A DNA stretch of 64,000 nt from Chamaea fasciata (taxonomy: Eukaryota; Chordata; Aves; Passeriformes; Sylviidae). The translations under genes and the position numbers were made by a program. How positions within the stretch are numbered: the stretch's first letter is position 1; each line of letters begins with the position of its first letter. The notes under the pieces are model-generated. The model did no database searches, was not told the origin of the DNA, and saw only the letters and a program-made list of their open reading frames with translations. This document shows positions 1 through 12,987 of the stretch, in pieces. The stretch lies in the NCBI GenBank assembly GCA_029207755.1, contig JARCOQ010000012.1, forward strand, positions 23,237,740 through 23,301,739, read 5' to 3'.

Positions 1-3000
1 GCCTTGACCTTTAATCAAGCCAATGGAAATAAAAACCTCCTTCTAAGAAGGAACACTCCTTTTCTCCACCTTCCCTTCTCCACCACTAAACACTTTTTCC
101 CTCTCCTTGGATGTATCATTTGCTCATCCCTCCCTAAGCCCCAGCACCTGGACACTGTGCAGTTCTGGGATGGTGAGTTTGGGGTTGTATTCCCAGGTAG
201 ATCCAAGGCTGCAGGGACTCTCCCAGGTTCATGGAATGCACCTGGACCTATTGCAGCTCATTTGGTAAAAATACGAAGATTTCTGCCTTCTCAGCCTTTC
301 CAAGGTCAGCACAATTTCCAGTCATGCTGCCTTACAAATCAATAAGCTTTTAAACTTTTAAAAACAGGCTAAGATCTCTAGTTGTGAATGGTTTGCCTGG
401 TTTAGCAATAGAGCCACATGCAGAGGGAGTACCTGTGCCGTCCTGAAGTACCTGTCCTCCCCTCTGCTTTGGGAGATATTCGTGCTCCTCTCTCCCTCTG
501 TCTGGGTCATTCTGTTTGGCCTGTCTGTGGCTGTAGGAACAGAACAAACAGCAACAGTGGGATCTTTTACTGCAGTGGCTGCATTCTGATTTTCCAACTA
601 GAAATAGGCAGAAACAGTCTTTTTATTAAAGGTGACCTTAGTTACACTTCAAGATAAGCAGTGGCAGAGGGAGGGAGAGGACACCAAAGCATGAAGGGTT
701 TGTGGTATTAGTGACAGGAAAAACAGTGCAAGTGTTTTATTCCTCATTAAGGTCATCTGGTCATCATGTTCTTGCATCTATTGACTTGGAGCCTTGGAAG
801 AAGAATATCTTTCAGATTCTACAAGGAGGGGTCAGGAGACATGGAGAAGGGTATTTTCTCCCATGCCTTCTCCTCTTCCTGACCTGATGCTTTCTCTCAG
901 CAGGAGAAATTCCTCACCTCACTTTCTCCTGTGTGCCCAAAATGATGGCTCTAATTATACACTCTGCCCCCCCCCCAAACCATATTTGATCTACAAAGAA
1001 GAAATTAAAAGCAGATAGGAGGTCCAGAAGATTTGTTCCTATACCCCAAAAAGCCTCACCTTTTTTTTTTTTTTAATGGTTGTCCTACTTGAATATATTT
1101 TCTCTGATACATGGACAACAGGGAAAAAAAATCAAATCATGGAAAAATAAATGGAAACTATTCTTGCCATAAATCTTCCTTTTTTCTCTATTTACTGAAA
1201 CAGAAAATTGGCTGGGAGTTGAAATGTAGTGTTTGTGTGCCTCTGAACCTCCCTTTCCAATGACATTTTCTTAATTTCTTAGGTTTTGGTGATGGGTTGG
1301 GAGAAAATAACTAGAATGACTCTACTTAAAAAAATTGATAACCCCCATCTTTATTTAAATTCTCTTTCAAATTATTGGGAGTTTGGCTTTTTTTTTTTCC
1401 TCGTAGAAATCCTGTTAATATAAAAAAAAGCTTTGGATGACTTTGATTTTCATAACACGAAGGTCAAACAATTCAGAATAGAAACAATAATATGCTTTAG
1501 AAATTGACCCATGAAAATGTATTTAAGTTGGGTCTGGAAAACTGCCCTTCAAAGCTCCTTCCCAAGTAAACTTGCAATGACATTTCAGAAACAGAATGCG
1601 GACGCCATAACTGTGGGCAATTTTTGGATTGTTTCTGCTAATTTGGCAACCACACACAAAATACCTGTTACACAAATCAAACTCCAGTAATTTACTATCC
1701 AGGTGTCTGATCTTGTAACAGCCAACATGCTGAGAAACGTTTGAGGATATTCAGCTCAGTTTTATATACATTCTGTATTGCTTTTTCCATTACTTTGATT
1801 GCTGATCTTACTTCCCAAGGCCTTTAACAATGAGAGAGAGAAAGCTGCTGCTGCCCTGTTAAGGCACAAGGAATTGAAATATCAGAGTGATTTGATCAAG
1901 GGGTCATTCAGTTAAGAATTAAGGCTTCATCATGGTTTTAAATATTTTTTTATTATTATTTTTCATAAAGAAACAAAGTGTGTTGCCTAGCTGCGTTCAA
2001 GTGTCTGGACAAGATAAATGTCCTGCCTGTGTGGATATAACACCCGTGTCTGCAGCAATAACATGGACAGGAAGGATGGTGACACTGGAAAATCACGAGG
2101 CTGCAGCGTCAGGGCTCAGCTGTGTCTCCATCTCTGCCAGGCCCCATAGATGAGGGGTGAGCACAGCTCATCCTCATGAGCAGAGCCCCTCAGGGATGCT
2201 CAGGAGCCACAGCACAGCTGGGAAGCTGCCCCCAGAGCTCTCCTGAAGCCTGGAACAGAGGATTTGTGTGGCAAGTTCACCCTCAGCTTTCTGTGAATGC
2301 ATAAAATCATTGGGTATTTATTATAGGCGTGGGTGAGGGGGAATGGGTTTTGATAGAAAATAGGAAAGAAATAAGTCTTTAATTAACCTTCTTTGGATGT
2401 TCTTTGGCCTTTGGCTTGAGCTCTCTTCTCTGTTGTCGAGTATTACCTGATGATTAGGTAGTATATAAATATAAAGAATACTTTCTGAATATATTAAATA
2501 ATGCATTAGCAACATGCAAATCCCCACAGTGATGGAGAGCTGGTGAGGGATAAAAATCCCAGTTTCTGATGGACTGTGCCAGGGTGTGGAGAGGCTCACA
2601 TACAGAGAAAGCTCTGTGCTGAGAGCACAGGGAACCCAAAACACCCAATTCCTGGGGGAGTTTTGCTTCATGGCAAAATGGTTTTGCCGAGTACTGGCCT
2701 AGTGATTCTGTGTGTGCAGTGCCTGAATCCTGGGGAAGAATTACAGCTCTCATTAGTAATTACCTTCCTGCTGCATGCTAGATAAAAATTGAAGAAGCTC
2801 TGTCGAGTATCTCGTAGATTGTTATTTAATATACATGTATTTAAAGGCAAGATGTAGCTGTGGGTGAATCCCTGAGTCCACTGGCCCCATAAAGACATAT
2901 CCATGTCCATAATACCCCACGTCTATGTTTCATTTTTAGCATTTTGGGAATGATTTCACCATGAATTTCTTCTACTTGTTGCCCTCTGAATTGGGTTCTT

Positions 3001-3741
3001 TAAATACAGACCTGACTGAATTTTATTTTTTTCCACCTCTGCATTTCTAAGTATTTTCAGACTGAAAACCTTATGCCATGATTTCTAGAGGAAATACCAT
3101 GTATTGATCCAGAGTCATGTGGTCTGTTGTAGCTGACATTGTTTTATTGCCTGGGTTTAATGGTTTTTATTGGTTAAAGCTTTTAGTCTCAAGGCCCAGC
3201 AGTTACAAGGGAGGAGTGAGTCTTGTGGCTGTAGGAAGGGTATTAACCTGTCTGCTTTAACTGCCAGCTCATTCCTCTGGAGGCATCATGTTTGTCAGAT
3301 CATTTTTCAGCTGTGCCATACTGGCCTGGGTGTGATATTCCTTCTCCCTGTAACAAGTTCTTTAATTAATTTATAGATGGGACACGGAGGAGTTCCATGT
3401 TGTTGCTTACTATTGTTGTTACCTTTAAAAAAAATTTGTTTAAGTCTTCATTTTGCCAATCTTTGAGTTTTCTTCATGGCAGGATTTGTTCTGCACTGGG
3501 TAAAATCTTGTTAGGATGAAGCTCTGAGGGTTACAGGGTTCTGTTGTGGTTTAGGTGTGAGCACAGCAGGACTGGAGGGTGGGAGGAGCCAGTGGAATTT
3601 CTTTGTTGTTATTGACTTCCAACTCAGCTTCCAGTTGCTTTCAAGACTTCTTGGAGCCAAGGCAATCCCAGAGTTATCCCATGGTTTGTGTGTAGGTGGA
3701 TTGTGAGGACACCTCAAATTTTCCAAGGTCCCAGTTTCCCA
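1..3741. other. Non-coding AT-rich DNA, no gene recognised
   Basis: No reading frame here has recognisable domains, and the short open frames (116 codons or fewer) are at chance length for this composition. There is a T14 run at 1061-1074 and a C run near 966-975. A slightly more GC-rich patch lies at about 2020-2260 without CpG enrichment. I see no repeat family that I can name before the CR1 copy at the right edge. Confidence 0.6.
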
Positions 3742-4099
3742 AATTTGGGGCTGTTCAGCCTGGAGAAGAGAAGGTTGTGTGGAGACCTCACAGCACCTTC
3801 CAGAAGGAAGCTGGAGAAGGACTTTTCATCAGGAACTGGAATGACAGGACAAGGGGGAATGGGTTCACACTGAGGGCAGGGTTAGATGGGATACTGGGCA
3901 GGAATTGTTCCCTGGAAGGGTGGGCATGTCCTGGCACAGGGTGCCCAGAGAAGCTGTGGCTGTCCCTGGATCCCTGTCAGTGTCCAAGGCCAGGATGGAC
4001 ACTGGGGCTTGGAGCATCCTGGGACAGTGGAAGGTGTCCTTGCCATGACAGGGGTGGCTGTAAGGTCCCTCCAGCCTAATCCACTCTGTGACCCTATCC
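3742..4099 (+). mobile_element. CR1 LINE 3' fragment (plus orientation)
   Basis: The left part carries the CR1 landmark GGGGCTGTTCAGCCTGGAGA. It continues through the GGAATTGTTCCCTGG, CCTGGCACAGGGTGCCCAGA and GACAGTGGAAGGTGTCC blocks found in the other copies of this window. It ends in a degraded terminal octamer region (CTCTGTGACCCTATCC). This is the 3' untranslated end of a chicken-repeat-1 non-LTR retrotransposon, cut off at its 5' end as usual for dead-on-arrival copies. No reverse transcriptase sequence remains. The segment after the left landmark is shortened compared with the usual element, so an internal deletion is likely. Open frames here on both strands are by-products of the GC-rich element and not genes. 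Confidence 0.9.
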
Positions 4100-7000
4100 T
4101 CAGATAATTTTTCCTCTCCTCCAGAGTTGAAGTCCCACATTCCTGGCTCTGTCCCTCAAAGCTGGGTCCCCATGGCACAGCAGGAAATCCCTGGAGCCCC
4201 AGCTGTGGCGGAACACCTGAAGAACAAGCCCTGGCAGGAGCCAAGAGCAGCTCCTGTGCCTGCAAAACACATTGCTGAGGTGAAGAGTAGGGAAGGATTT
4301 TTTCATCTTTAGTTTTCTGCCTCCTTTTAGCTCCTGTCAGTCACCTTTATCAGCCCAGGGTATTTATAAGGCACGTATCACCTCAGGATCTATACGACAC
4401 AGGCCTCCCATGGAAGACAGCCTAGATAAAATAACTTTGTGGAATAATGAACTGACAGACTGTACTGTTCTTAGATGGGAATTCACTTGGGACAGTGAAT
4501 ACATCCCACAGCGTTTAACTGCTAATATATAAACTCAATTGTAAATATTTATGCTCTACACGATAACATGGAGTTTTGGCACATTGTCCATAAAATCTTG
4601 ATATTTTGAGACAACTAGAATTTAATTTTCATATATTTCATGCAACTATACTTTTAATCAGTTTTCTACTGAATTGTGTGCTGAACTGCAGCAGGAATAA
4701 AGTAAATATTAATGAAAATACATTTGAAATAGTATTTTAATTATTAAGATGTGCTGGAATATTATATATACAGAAATATTCATGGCTAAATCCTAAACTA
4801 ATACTGCAAGATAAATATCCAGAGCATCAGTTAGCAGATGACCAGTGGAAGAATGATTGGTTTGGGAGAGTAAATGTTTTCCTGTAGGTATGAGGTGTGA
4901 TGGGTAGAAGCCTTTTTGAGAATGTTGCTAGGGTATCACTGAAATGTTATTTTCTGCAGCACTAAAATTCATCACCAGAATTCTATTGCTCTTTTACACT
5001 TAGCTTGAATTATAGGGAAAAGTACTTCAATTTATCTCTAATAAAATACCTTGCAATAATTTTAGTGGAAACTGGAATTATTCAGAAGATGGAGGTCGCT
5101 TTAAGAAGAATATGGTATGTGTCTATTAAAGAACTCTTATCACATTCTAGTGAAAATGCTTAAAAACCCCCTAAATGTGTGTGTTTTAACCAGAGGTTCT
5201 GGCTCATAGCCCTTAATTGTGCTCAAAGCTGTTCCCAGAAGTGCTGATTAACGTATCTGTAGTGAATATACAAATAATAAATAGGTGCAATTTATTTAGT
5301 TAAAATCTAGAAATTAGGAGAAATGAAAACAAGTTAGAAATTTCCCAGGTTTGCTGTTACTAGAAAAGCAAAAACTGTGGGGCTTGGGGGAGGTTTTTTG
5401 GTTGCTTACACTGAGTACATTTCATATATTTGAGTGTTCTGCAGGTAAAAATACTGCCAGTCTCTAAGAGAGCTTCAATTTATCCCATCTCATGAGCTCT
5501 AAATCTGAAAAGGTGACAAAAATGGCTGTTTCAATGAGTTCTTTCACAGTTGCATGCCAGCCCTAAAATCAAGAACATCTATTACGCATGCACCATGCTC
5601 TAGCAAGTAGGAAACATGTTCTGATCCTAAGAAAAATGTTCAATAGTTTTCATCTGAAGTTGGTTTTCTACTGTCAGCAAAAAAAAAACAAAACAAAAAC
5701 AACAACCCAACCATGGATGCAGTTGTGTATTTATGAGCAAGATTTATCTCTAAACAGATTTGTAACTAAAAACAGAAATATCTTTTTATGGGAGACAGCT
5801 GGTTGGGAGATTAAAGAAACCCAGCAAGGGAGGGGAGTTCAAATTAACAAACATTCCTAGACAAGGAATGCCTGTAAGCATTAGCAAGCTTTTAGCTAGC
5901 GACCTAAAAACATATCTAATCTCATCCATGGGGCTGCACTGATGGCTTTCACTTGGTCATTTGCTGATAAAGAAATCTTTGAAAAGCCCAGAGTGGAGCC
6001 ATAACTCTTGGACGTCTTTAAGTATCAGACCTTAAAAATCTGTGTCAGCCTAAAAATTTCCAATTATGCAATGGGTGTCAAGGAGTTAAACCTTAAAGAG
6101 CTTTGGTGGTAGTTTTTATTGGGACACTGCTCTGAGTCTTCAGCAGCTTCCCTGAAAACTTCCAGAGCCTGGAGCAGAGCATTGTCACCAGAGATGGTTT
6201 TTTTCCTAGAGAAAACAAAATTGTCTCCCTGAAGAGCCAAATATCTGAAGATGGGCAGGCAGGAAGCAGCTTGTCCACAGGGTGTAAATCAGAACGTCAC
6301 ATCAGTAACTGAACCTCTTTTTTGTCACAGGGAACTGTGCAGGACAATGTGTGTGATGTTCCTGTTGGTACCAAGGTGCCACCTGGGACAGGAGCTCCTC
6401 AGCTTATTTTTAATGGGATACAGAAAGGCAGCTCTGCAAAACAAGGCCATTGTTCTGTGCAGAGAGGTTTGAATAGCCAGACTTTGAGTTATTTGACAAA
6501 TCTAGTTGAACTTTTCTCAGAAAGTATACAGCAATATGTCAGTTAAAAATAGTTGGAGTACGCCTGTGATATTGTATTCTGTCTTTGCTTGTTTAAATAT
6601 TATTATTGGGAATACTGCCAGTTTCTAACAGAACTATTGTTTGTTTTTAAATCAGTATCGTTACATTTGAAATTGTGTTCCTCCCTGGGTTGTTTTTTAT
6701 ATGATTTTTCAAGTTTGTCTTATAAGGGCACATGTTCTGCTGGAGGAATACAGCTCAGATTTACTGTCTTCCAATTGCACCAGAACAGAGCCTTATCTAT
6801 GCTCAGAAAATTCATGGAAATATTTAGGCCAAGGAGAGAAGCAAAGTACCAGCTTTCATAATACCAACTGCTTTGAAGCCATTTTCTTTTAAGCTTTACC
6901 CAATACGTGATTGTGTTTTTGTGCTGTATCTTATAAATATCCCTTAAAAATTGAAGGGTGGAAAATCCTGTCCTCAGTGCAGTTAGTTAAATCTAAGTTT

Positions 7001-10000
7001 CTCAGTATCCATATTTTCATCTCTTCTGGTTGACTTTTTTACAAACCCCAAGTTTGCTCAGAAAGAATGAAGAGAATAAGGGAGATTCAAATTAACTAAT
7101 TAATTAACTGATAATTAATATGTGTATGAAAGGAGCAGAATGGCCAGGATGGGACCCTTTTATGTCACAAGGAAGAACTTGGAGAAAATTTTGAAGGAAA
7201 TTTGTATTTGTGCTTGAACCCCAGCTCCCTCAAAGAGCTTTTGAGTACTGATATTTGGCCACAGAATGTGGCTCAATTCAGGGGATGCAGGTGGAGATGA
7301 ACAGAAATGAGTTGAGATACTCATTTCCTTGATTTCCTGTCTGTGTTTCACGTCTGTGATGTTATTTCACCTGCTCCACTCAGATTCCAGGTGCTACGTG
7401 GGGGATAATTTATGTCTGGCATCCATATTTGGTGGCAGAGATCTCTTTGAAGACTTGCAAAATCAAATCTTCCTTAAAAATATTGGAACTAATTTGGGCA
7501 TCGTCCTCAACATAAATAGGCTCTGGGCCATTGCTGGTTACTGCCTTTTAGATAGAACAATAAACAGTGTGACTGGTGAAAAACATGCAAATTAAATTTT
7601 AAAGGGGAAGAGTTGTTAAATCCTTAAACTGTGTTTTACAGAAACAGAGATCCAATGGAGATTTTTTTTTTGTTTGTTTGCATTGTGACTTTTTAAGCGA
7701 GTTATTGAAAAATATTTAGCTACTTCGATATATTTTAAAGATATTTTGTTCCCTGCAGGATTGAAACTTAAACATTTTAGGGGTTAAATATGGAACTTTA
7801 GAGCTCTTCTATTTGCTTTTTAAAGTGGATTGAGTGCAGGTGCCTGTAGCAATTTATGCTTTCACCTTCTTAGTTGCAATTATGTACATAGATTACCAAA
7901 TCAGAATCTTGCCTCTGAAAATCTGTTTCTTTCAGTGCTTTGTGAGAGTATCATCTGTTTAGATCTTTCTCACACATGTTCCTGATTATATCCTAAAGAG
8001 GAAACATTTTTCAAATTCATAAGTTAAAAAAAAATAAGGGGGAAACTGTGTCTGATTCTTGAACCCAAGAAAGTAACATGAGAATCTTTCTATTTTGACT
8101 GGAATTCTTCCCTCATTATGTGCAATTCTAATCTCGAACACATTTTTATTGCCCTCAAAGTGACATTCTTTCAGCATGTGCTTGGGTGGAGCTCTAGAAA
8201 AAGACTCAAATACATTCTGACAGCACAAACTTTTTTTACATAAAAAGAGGATGGGTGATTATCTATTCCATATATTATGCTGGGAATATTGCCCTTTCCC
8301 TACTCCTTTCTGTCAGTTTTCCAGCCATAAAAATTGGTGTGGAAGGGATCCATGCATTGTTTGATGCAGTTTTCTGCTGTACTAAGATATTCACTGTATG
8401 TTTAGAAATTAGATTTGTTGGTATGGTGGGGTTTTTTCTGGGTTTTGTTTTGTCGGTTTGATTTCTTTTATTTGTATTTATGCCACATTAAGTAATCTTG
8501 GCAAGTCAAATCTTAGAGATTTCTGCAGACAGCACATAAATTCTGGCTTTATTATTTCTAAGAACTCACCTTGAATGCATTCTGCTGCATTATTTTGTTC
8601 AGAAATAAAGAGGTTTCAGATTGGAAGAAAGTCAAAATGGGTGTTTTCATTCAAAGACATAAGCCAAACCCTTCCTTTGAGCAGCATTCACTTCTGCAGT
8701 GTGAATGGCCTCTGAATGACTGCTCCAGACCACTCACCCCCTTTGCTGGAATATTCATATTGAAAATATCAGCCATCAAGCCATAAGGGAGCATATGTAA
8801 TATGTATTTTAATATATTATATTTTTAAAAAATTAATAGACCTCTTTTGCCATCCTGTTTCTTCTCCATTAAAAAAAAAATCAATTGTGGAACAGTAAGA
8901 AAGGCAAGTAAAGGAGCACATGGAGAAAATTCCTCCTGCAGCACAGGCATTTATGAAGATGTGCATGTGTATAGAGCTCAGGGAGCAAGTAAATAAAAGT
9001 GGTTTTAATTTCAGGATTGGCTGGAACCATTAGATCATTTGTTTGACCTTTTATGTGCAATAACTCTTGCCCTTTTCCTTTCCTGTGCTGGGCCCATGAT
9101 GTGAGGGAGGCAATAGCACATGAATAACAGCAGCACCTCGATGGGAGAAAATGAAGGTTCCTTTCCTTAATTACTGCTGTGTCCAATTAGCCAGCACAAA
9201 CCCACGCCTGGTTGGGATTTGTCTGATTTCAGCATGGTTTTTGCCAGGTATGTTTAGGATTTCCCTAGGAAAGTTTTCTGTCTGTGAGCTCACCATGTTT
9301 GCCAGAGAATTTACACAGTAAAAACCAGCATTTGTTCCACCAGTTGTCACAGGAAGTCCCCATTGTCACTATGACATGACGAATGGTTGGTGCAGTTCTA
9401 GCCACAAACCAACCCCTAAATTCCAGTGTTGCTCCTGTGTTTCCCTGTCTTTGTGCAGGGGCTGGTCAGGATAAAGTTTCCCAAATCACCTCTTTGTGCT
9501 GTCTCATCTGCTGGGGCTCACACTGTTTTCAGCAAGCACAGTCAGCTTAATTTAATTTCCTAATAGCGTTCCTGCAGGTGAAATTCATGGATTTCCTTAA
9601 AATGAAGGGTCAGCAGAAAGATTCTTATTTAATTTCAGTTTGATTTCTCTGCAGCTTGTTTTAAATGTTAATGTTAATGTCTTTAAAACTTTCCGGCGCT
9701 TTTGCTGGTACTTTCTTAGCAACGACAATACTTAGAGTTATTAATTCTGTTAAGGTGATGTTTTTACTCTGCAGAACTGAAATCATGAAAGTCGCTGGTA
9801 ATAGGTAATATAATAGGATATCCAGAATTACAACAAAACTGAGAAGTAGGTGTGTTATTTTTTAATTTAAGCTTGTACTTGTTCTCCTCTTTGGCAGGGC
9901 TACATCAGCAGCAGTGTTCTGGTACTTTTGTGTCACCTTATCAGTGAGAGGCCCAAGGACTTGTATGAAATTTTTATTTATTTGTTGAAGGATACAGTGG

Positions 10001-10332
10001 ACTGAAGAGTTGCTGTCATGCAACCAGGCCTAGAGTTCTGCACAAATCCAAAATAAGGCTTTGGCAGGAAGATGGAATTAAGCTGAGGGTCTCACTGCCT
10101 GGCACTGAAGTATTTTTCAAATTAAAGGAAATAATTAGTACCAATAGAAAGCAATTCAGATAGCAGAGAATACATCCTTATCATGCTGGAAACTTTAAGA
10201 AGTAATGTTAAAAAGAAGAAAACCTCCTGAGATTAGTGCCAAAAGCAAGAAGATTATAGAGTTCACTATAAAATTATTGCTGCTGCTCAACGGTTACTTT
10301 AATGATAAGCTGAAGGTTAAATAAGAGTAATA
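4100..10332. other. Non-coding AT-rich DNA, no gene recognised
   Basis: Low-GC sequence with only short chance open frames (about 100 codons or fewer). It contains an A-rich patch at about 5679-5708, a cluster of ATTA/TTAA homeodomain-type cores at 7089-7121, and an ATGCAAAT octamer at 7585-7592. No exon with paired splice sites stood out on reading. Confidence 0.55.
7089..7121. promoter_or_regulatory. Dense cluster of ATTA/TAAT cores
   Basis: About 33 bases contain repeated AATTAA and ATTAAT words, giving several overlapping homeodomain core sites (TAAT/ATTA). It could be a regulatory cluster or only AT-rich low-complexity DNA. Nothing beyond base content supports function. Confidence 0.2.
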
Positions 10333-10511
<179 letters not shown>

Positions 10512-12860
10512 GCTGATACAAAGACGAAAAGATAAAGTGGAATTATTTTATTGATATCCTAGGTCAATTTTTTTTCCCCGGGACACTTTATGAGATATCC
10601 TGTCATTGTCCATAATTATCTCCTGCTACTGGAACAGCTTTTTCTCTCGTCTCACAGCCAGTTCTGCATCTACAATGTGCAATCCAACTTACTTCTCTGT
10701 CATATTCTTCATTTGAGGCATAACAAAATGGAAACATTTCATTGTTTCATAGCATTTCCATTGCTGTTATTCCCAGTTAATTTTCCCAGATGGAAGCACT
10801 GTCCCATCCAGCAGATGTTCCAGATGTGTAACCTGTGGATGGTTTGGGGTTGGGTTGCTGTATTGTGGTGAGCAAGTCAACACAAACTGACTAATGAGAT
10901 TTTAATCAGAATGTCTAAACCAAACATTCCTTCACTGGATGTTTTGAATGTGTTCTGGTGGATATTTTAATGCTTATAAATCCCTTAGTCAAAGGTTTGA
11001 GGAGTTTTTGGCTTCCTCTGGGGAATCTGTGCTAAGACTTTAGCAAGTACAAACCCTCAAGATGCTGTAGAGGGTTTGAATCATGACTTGTGGGGCTGTT
11101 TATTCTCATATATGAGTCCTTTTATACAAGAGAATTCAGAGAGTGGCCATGGCACAGCTTTTCCAGCTTCACAGGCTGTGGGTAATTTAGGTCCCAGCAC
11201 AGCCTGGCCAGAAGGATGAAGGAAAAATGGAATTCTGTAACCCTGGATAAATGACTTAAAGTTATCTGGTTTGGAATAAGTATTTCAGTATAAGCTGAAA
11301 TGGGATTGACATTTCAAGGTGAAGATCAGTTCCTCCAGTATTCCTGAAGCAGGAAGATCAGGTGGAAAAGCCAAAACAGAGCCCAGTATCCCCACCTTCT
11401 GCACTATGGAAAGCTCAGTAAAGGCAAGAACAAAAGGAGTAATGGTTGTGTAAGAATTTGCCCCAAAATCATGTGAAACACTGACCAAAAAAAAAAAAAA
11501 AAAGCTAGAAGGATTTAGTGTTTATTTCTGCATTCCACACCACATTGCTTTTATTCTCCATGTAGGAAAAAACAACACAGACATGATTGCGTGATTTACT
11601 AATGCAAATCATTAATTCTGCTGGCCTTGACCTATTGGAATATTTGACTTTAAACATTATCCAAATGTACTCTTGCCTTGTTCAAAGCATCCGTGGGGGA
11701 AAGCAAAGCCAGTTCTCCTGCCAGAAGAGGTTGGAGTCTCTGAGCACTGGGAAGAGCCTGGTGTGGTGGAGTTACTCCTGCTCCACAGCCCCCCAAAACC
11801 TTCCCCAAAGAAACCACCAAGAGTGAACTCTAGCTAGTGTTTTCTGAGACAAAGGAGCGATTTCAGCCACTCAGTTAAGGGCTCTAAAGGTAGAGGAAGA
11901 GCTCCAAATCTTCCACATGCTCCGTATTTCCATGGCTGGAATGTATACAGCTGGAAATATATATCCCTGCAAATTTCTGTTGGCTAAGTGAACGTGATAC
12001 CTAAAATCAAGCAGAAAGTGCATTCTGATGTGTTTAAATATAAACCCTAGTTTAAAAGCAAACTTTTCTGCTTCAAAGTGACAGTTTAAGGTGAACCACA
12101 ACAGAACAGGCCCTGGGAGTCCTTAAACAATATTTTCTGTATCTCCAGACTGTTGTGCTTAATGATACAAATAATCACATTAACCTGCTCACTAAGTTAT
12201 TACTGACAGGATGCTGCAATCATTAAACACTGAACCGGGTTCTCATGTTTTGCTTTTACAAGTCCAGGGAGTTTTGGTGCAATTTACACAGAATATTCTG
12301 GGGAAATTTTTTTCTTACTTGCATTTTGAGGTGGGTGATTTTGCTTTGTATTTGAAGTGTTCTACCTGGAATATTATTCTTTCATCTAACAGGAAGATGA
12401 GGGCTAGTTACAGTGCCTTGGAAAATTGCCTACTTTAAGATGAATGGCAATTAGCACCTTTTTGTTTTAGGATTTTTGTAATATCTCTCTTCTTTCACCT
12501 TTGTACATTGCCTTGTAGCTATTATTCTCTGCTGTTTTTTACTGTATTTGATGTCTTATCTAGGTTTCTACTCTTTTGTGATTCAAACATCAAGTGTTTA
12601 TGGTTTCTGTAGGTCATTTCAATGTTATATTCACACTGGATTCTTTCAGGCAGTCTGGGATTTGAACAGAAGCAGCAATATGCAGCTTCCCCCTCTACAT
12701 TTCCTTTCACTATATATTGTTTTCTTGGGCTTCCTGGATAGTGTTTCAGATGAAGTTTTATTGGAGGATCAACACTTATTTAGACTGATTTTTTATGATC
12801 ATGTTGTGAACTGGAGAGGGATAAGGATCAACATAGAAAGAATCAGAACATTTCTCTTTG
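10512..12860. other. Non-coding DNA, no gene recognised
   Basis: AT-rich sequence with an A17 run at 11487-11503. No repeat family and no exon were recognised. Open frames are short and unlike known proteins. Confidence 0.55.
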
Positions 12861-12987
12861 CCGGGGCAAAAATGCAAATGAGTTAAGTGGTGATTTGAAG
12901 AACAGCAGCACAGGAAGAGAAATTGTGTTCTGAACCAGGGGAATTATGCAAATGAGTAGTCAGGGAGAGCAAATTGTGCTCTAAGCC
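12861..12987. repeat. Degenerate tandem duplication carrying two octamer motifs
   Basis: The block 12861-12934 begins CCGGGGCAAAAATGCAAATG and ends with a GAAATTGTGTTCTGAACC-like string. The following block, 12935-12987, begins CCAGGGGAATTATGCAAATG and ends with a CAAATTGTGCTCTAAGCC-like string, but lacks about 20 bases in the middle. The two look like an old tandem duplication with a later internal loss. Each keeps an ATGCAAAT octamer (12872-12879 and 12946-12953), the classic POU-domain factor site. Confidence 0.5.
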
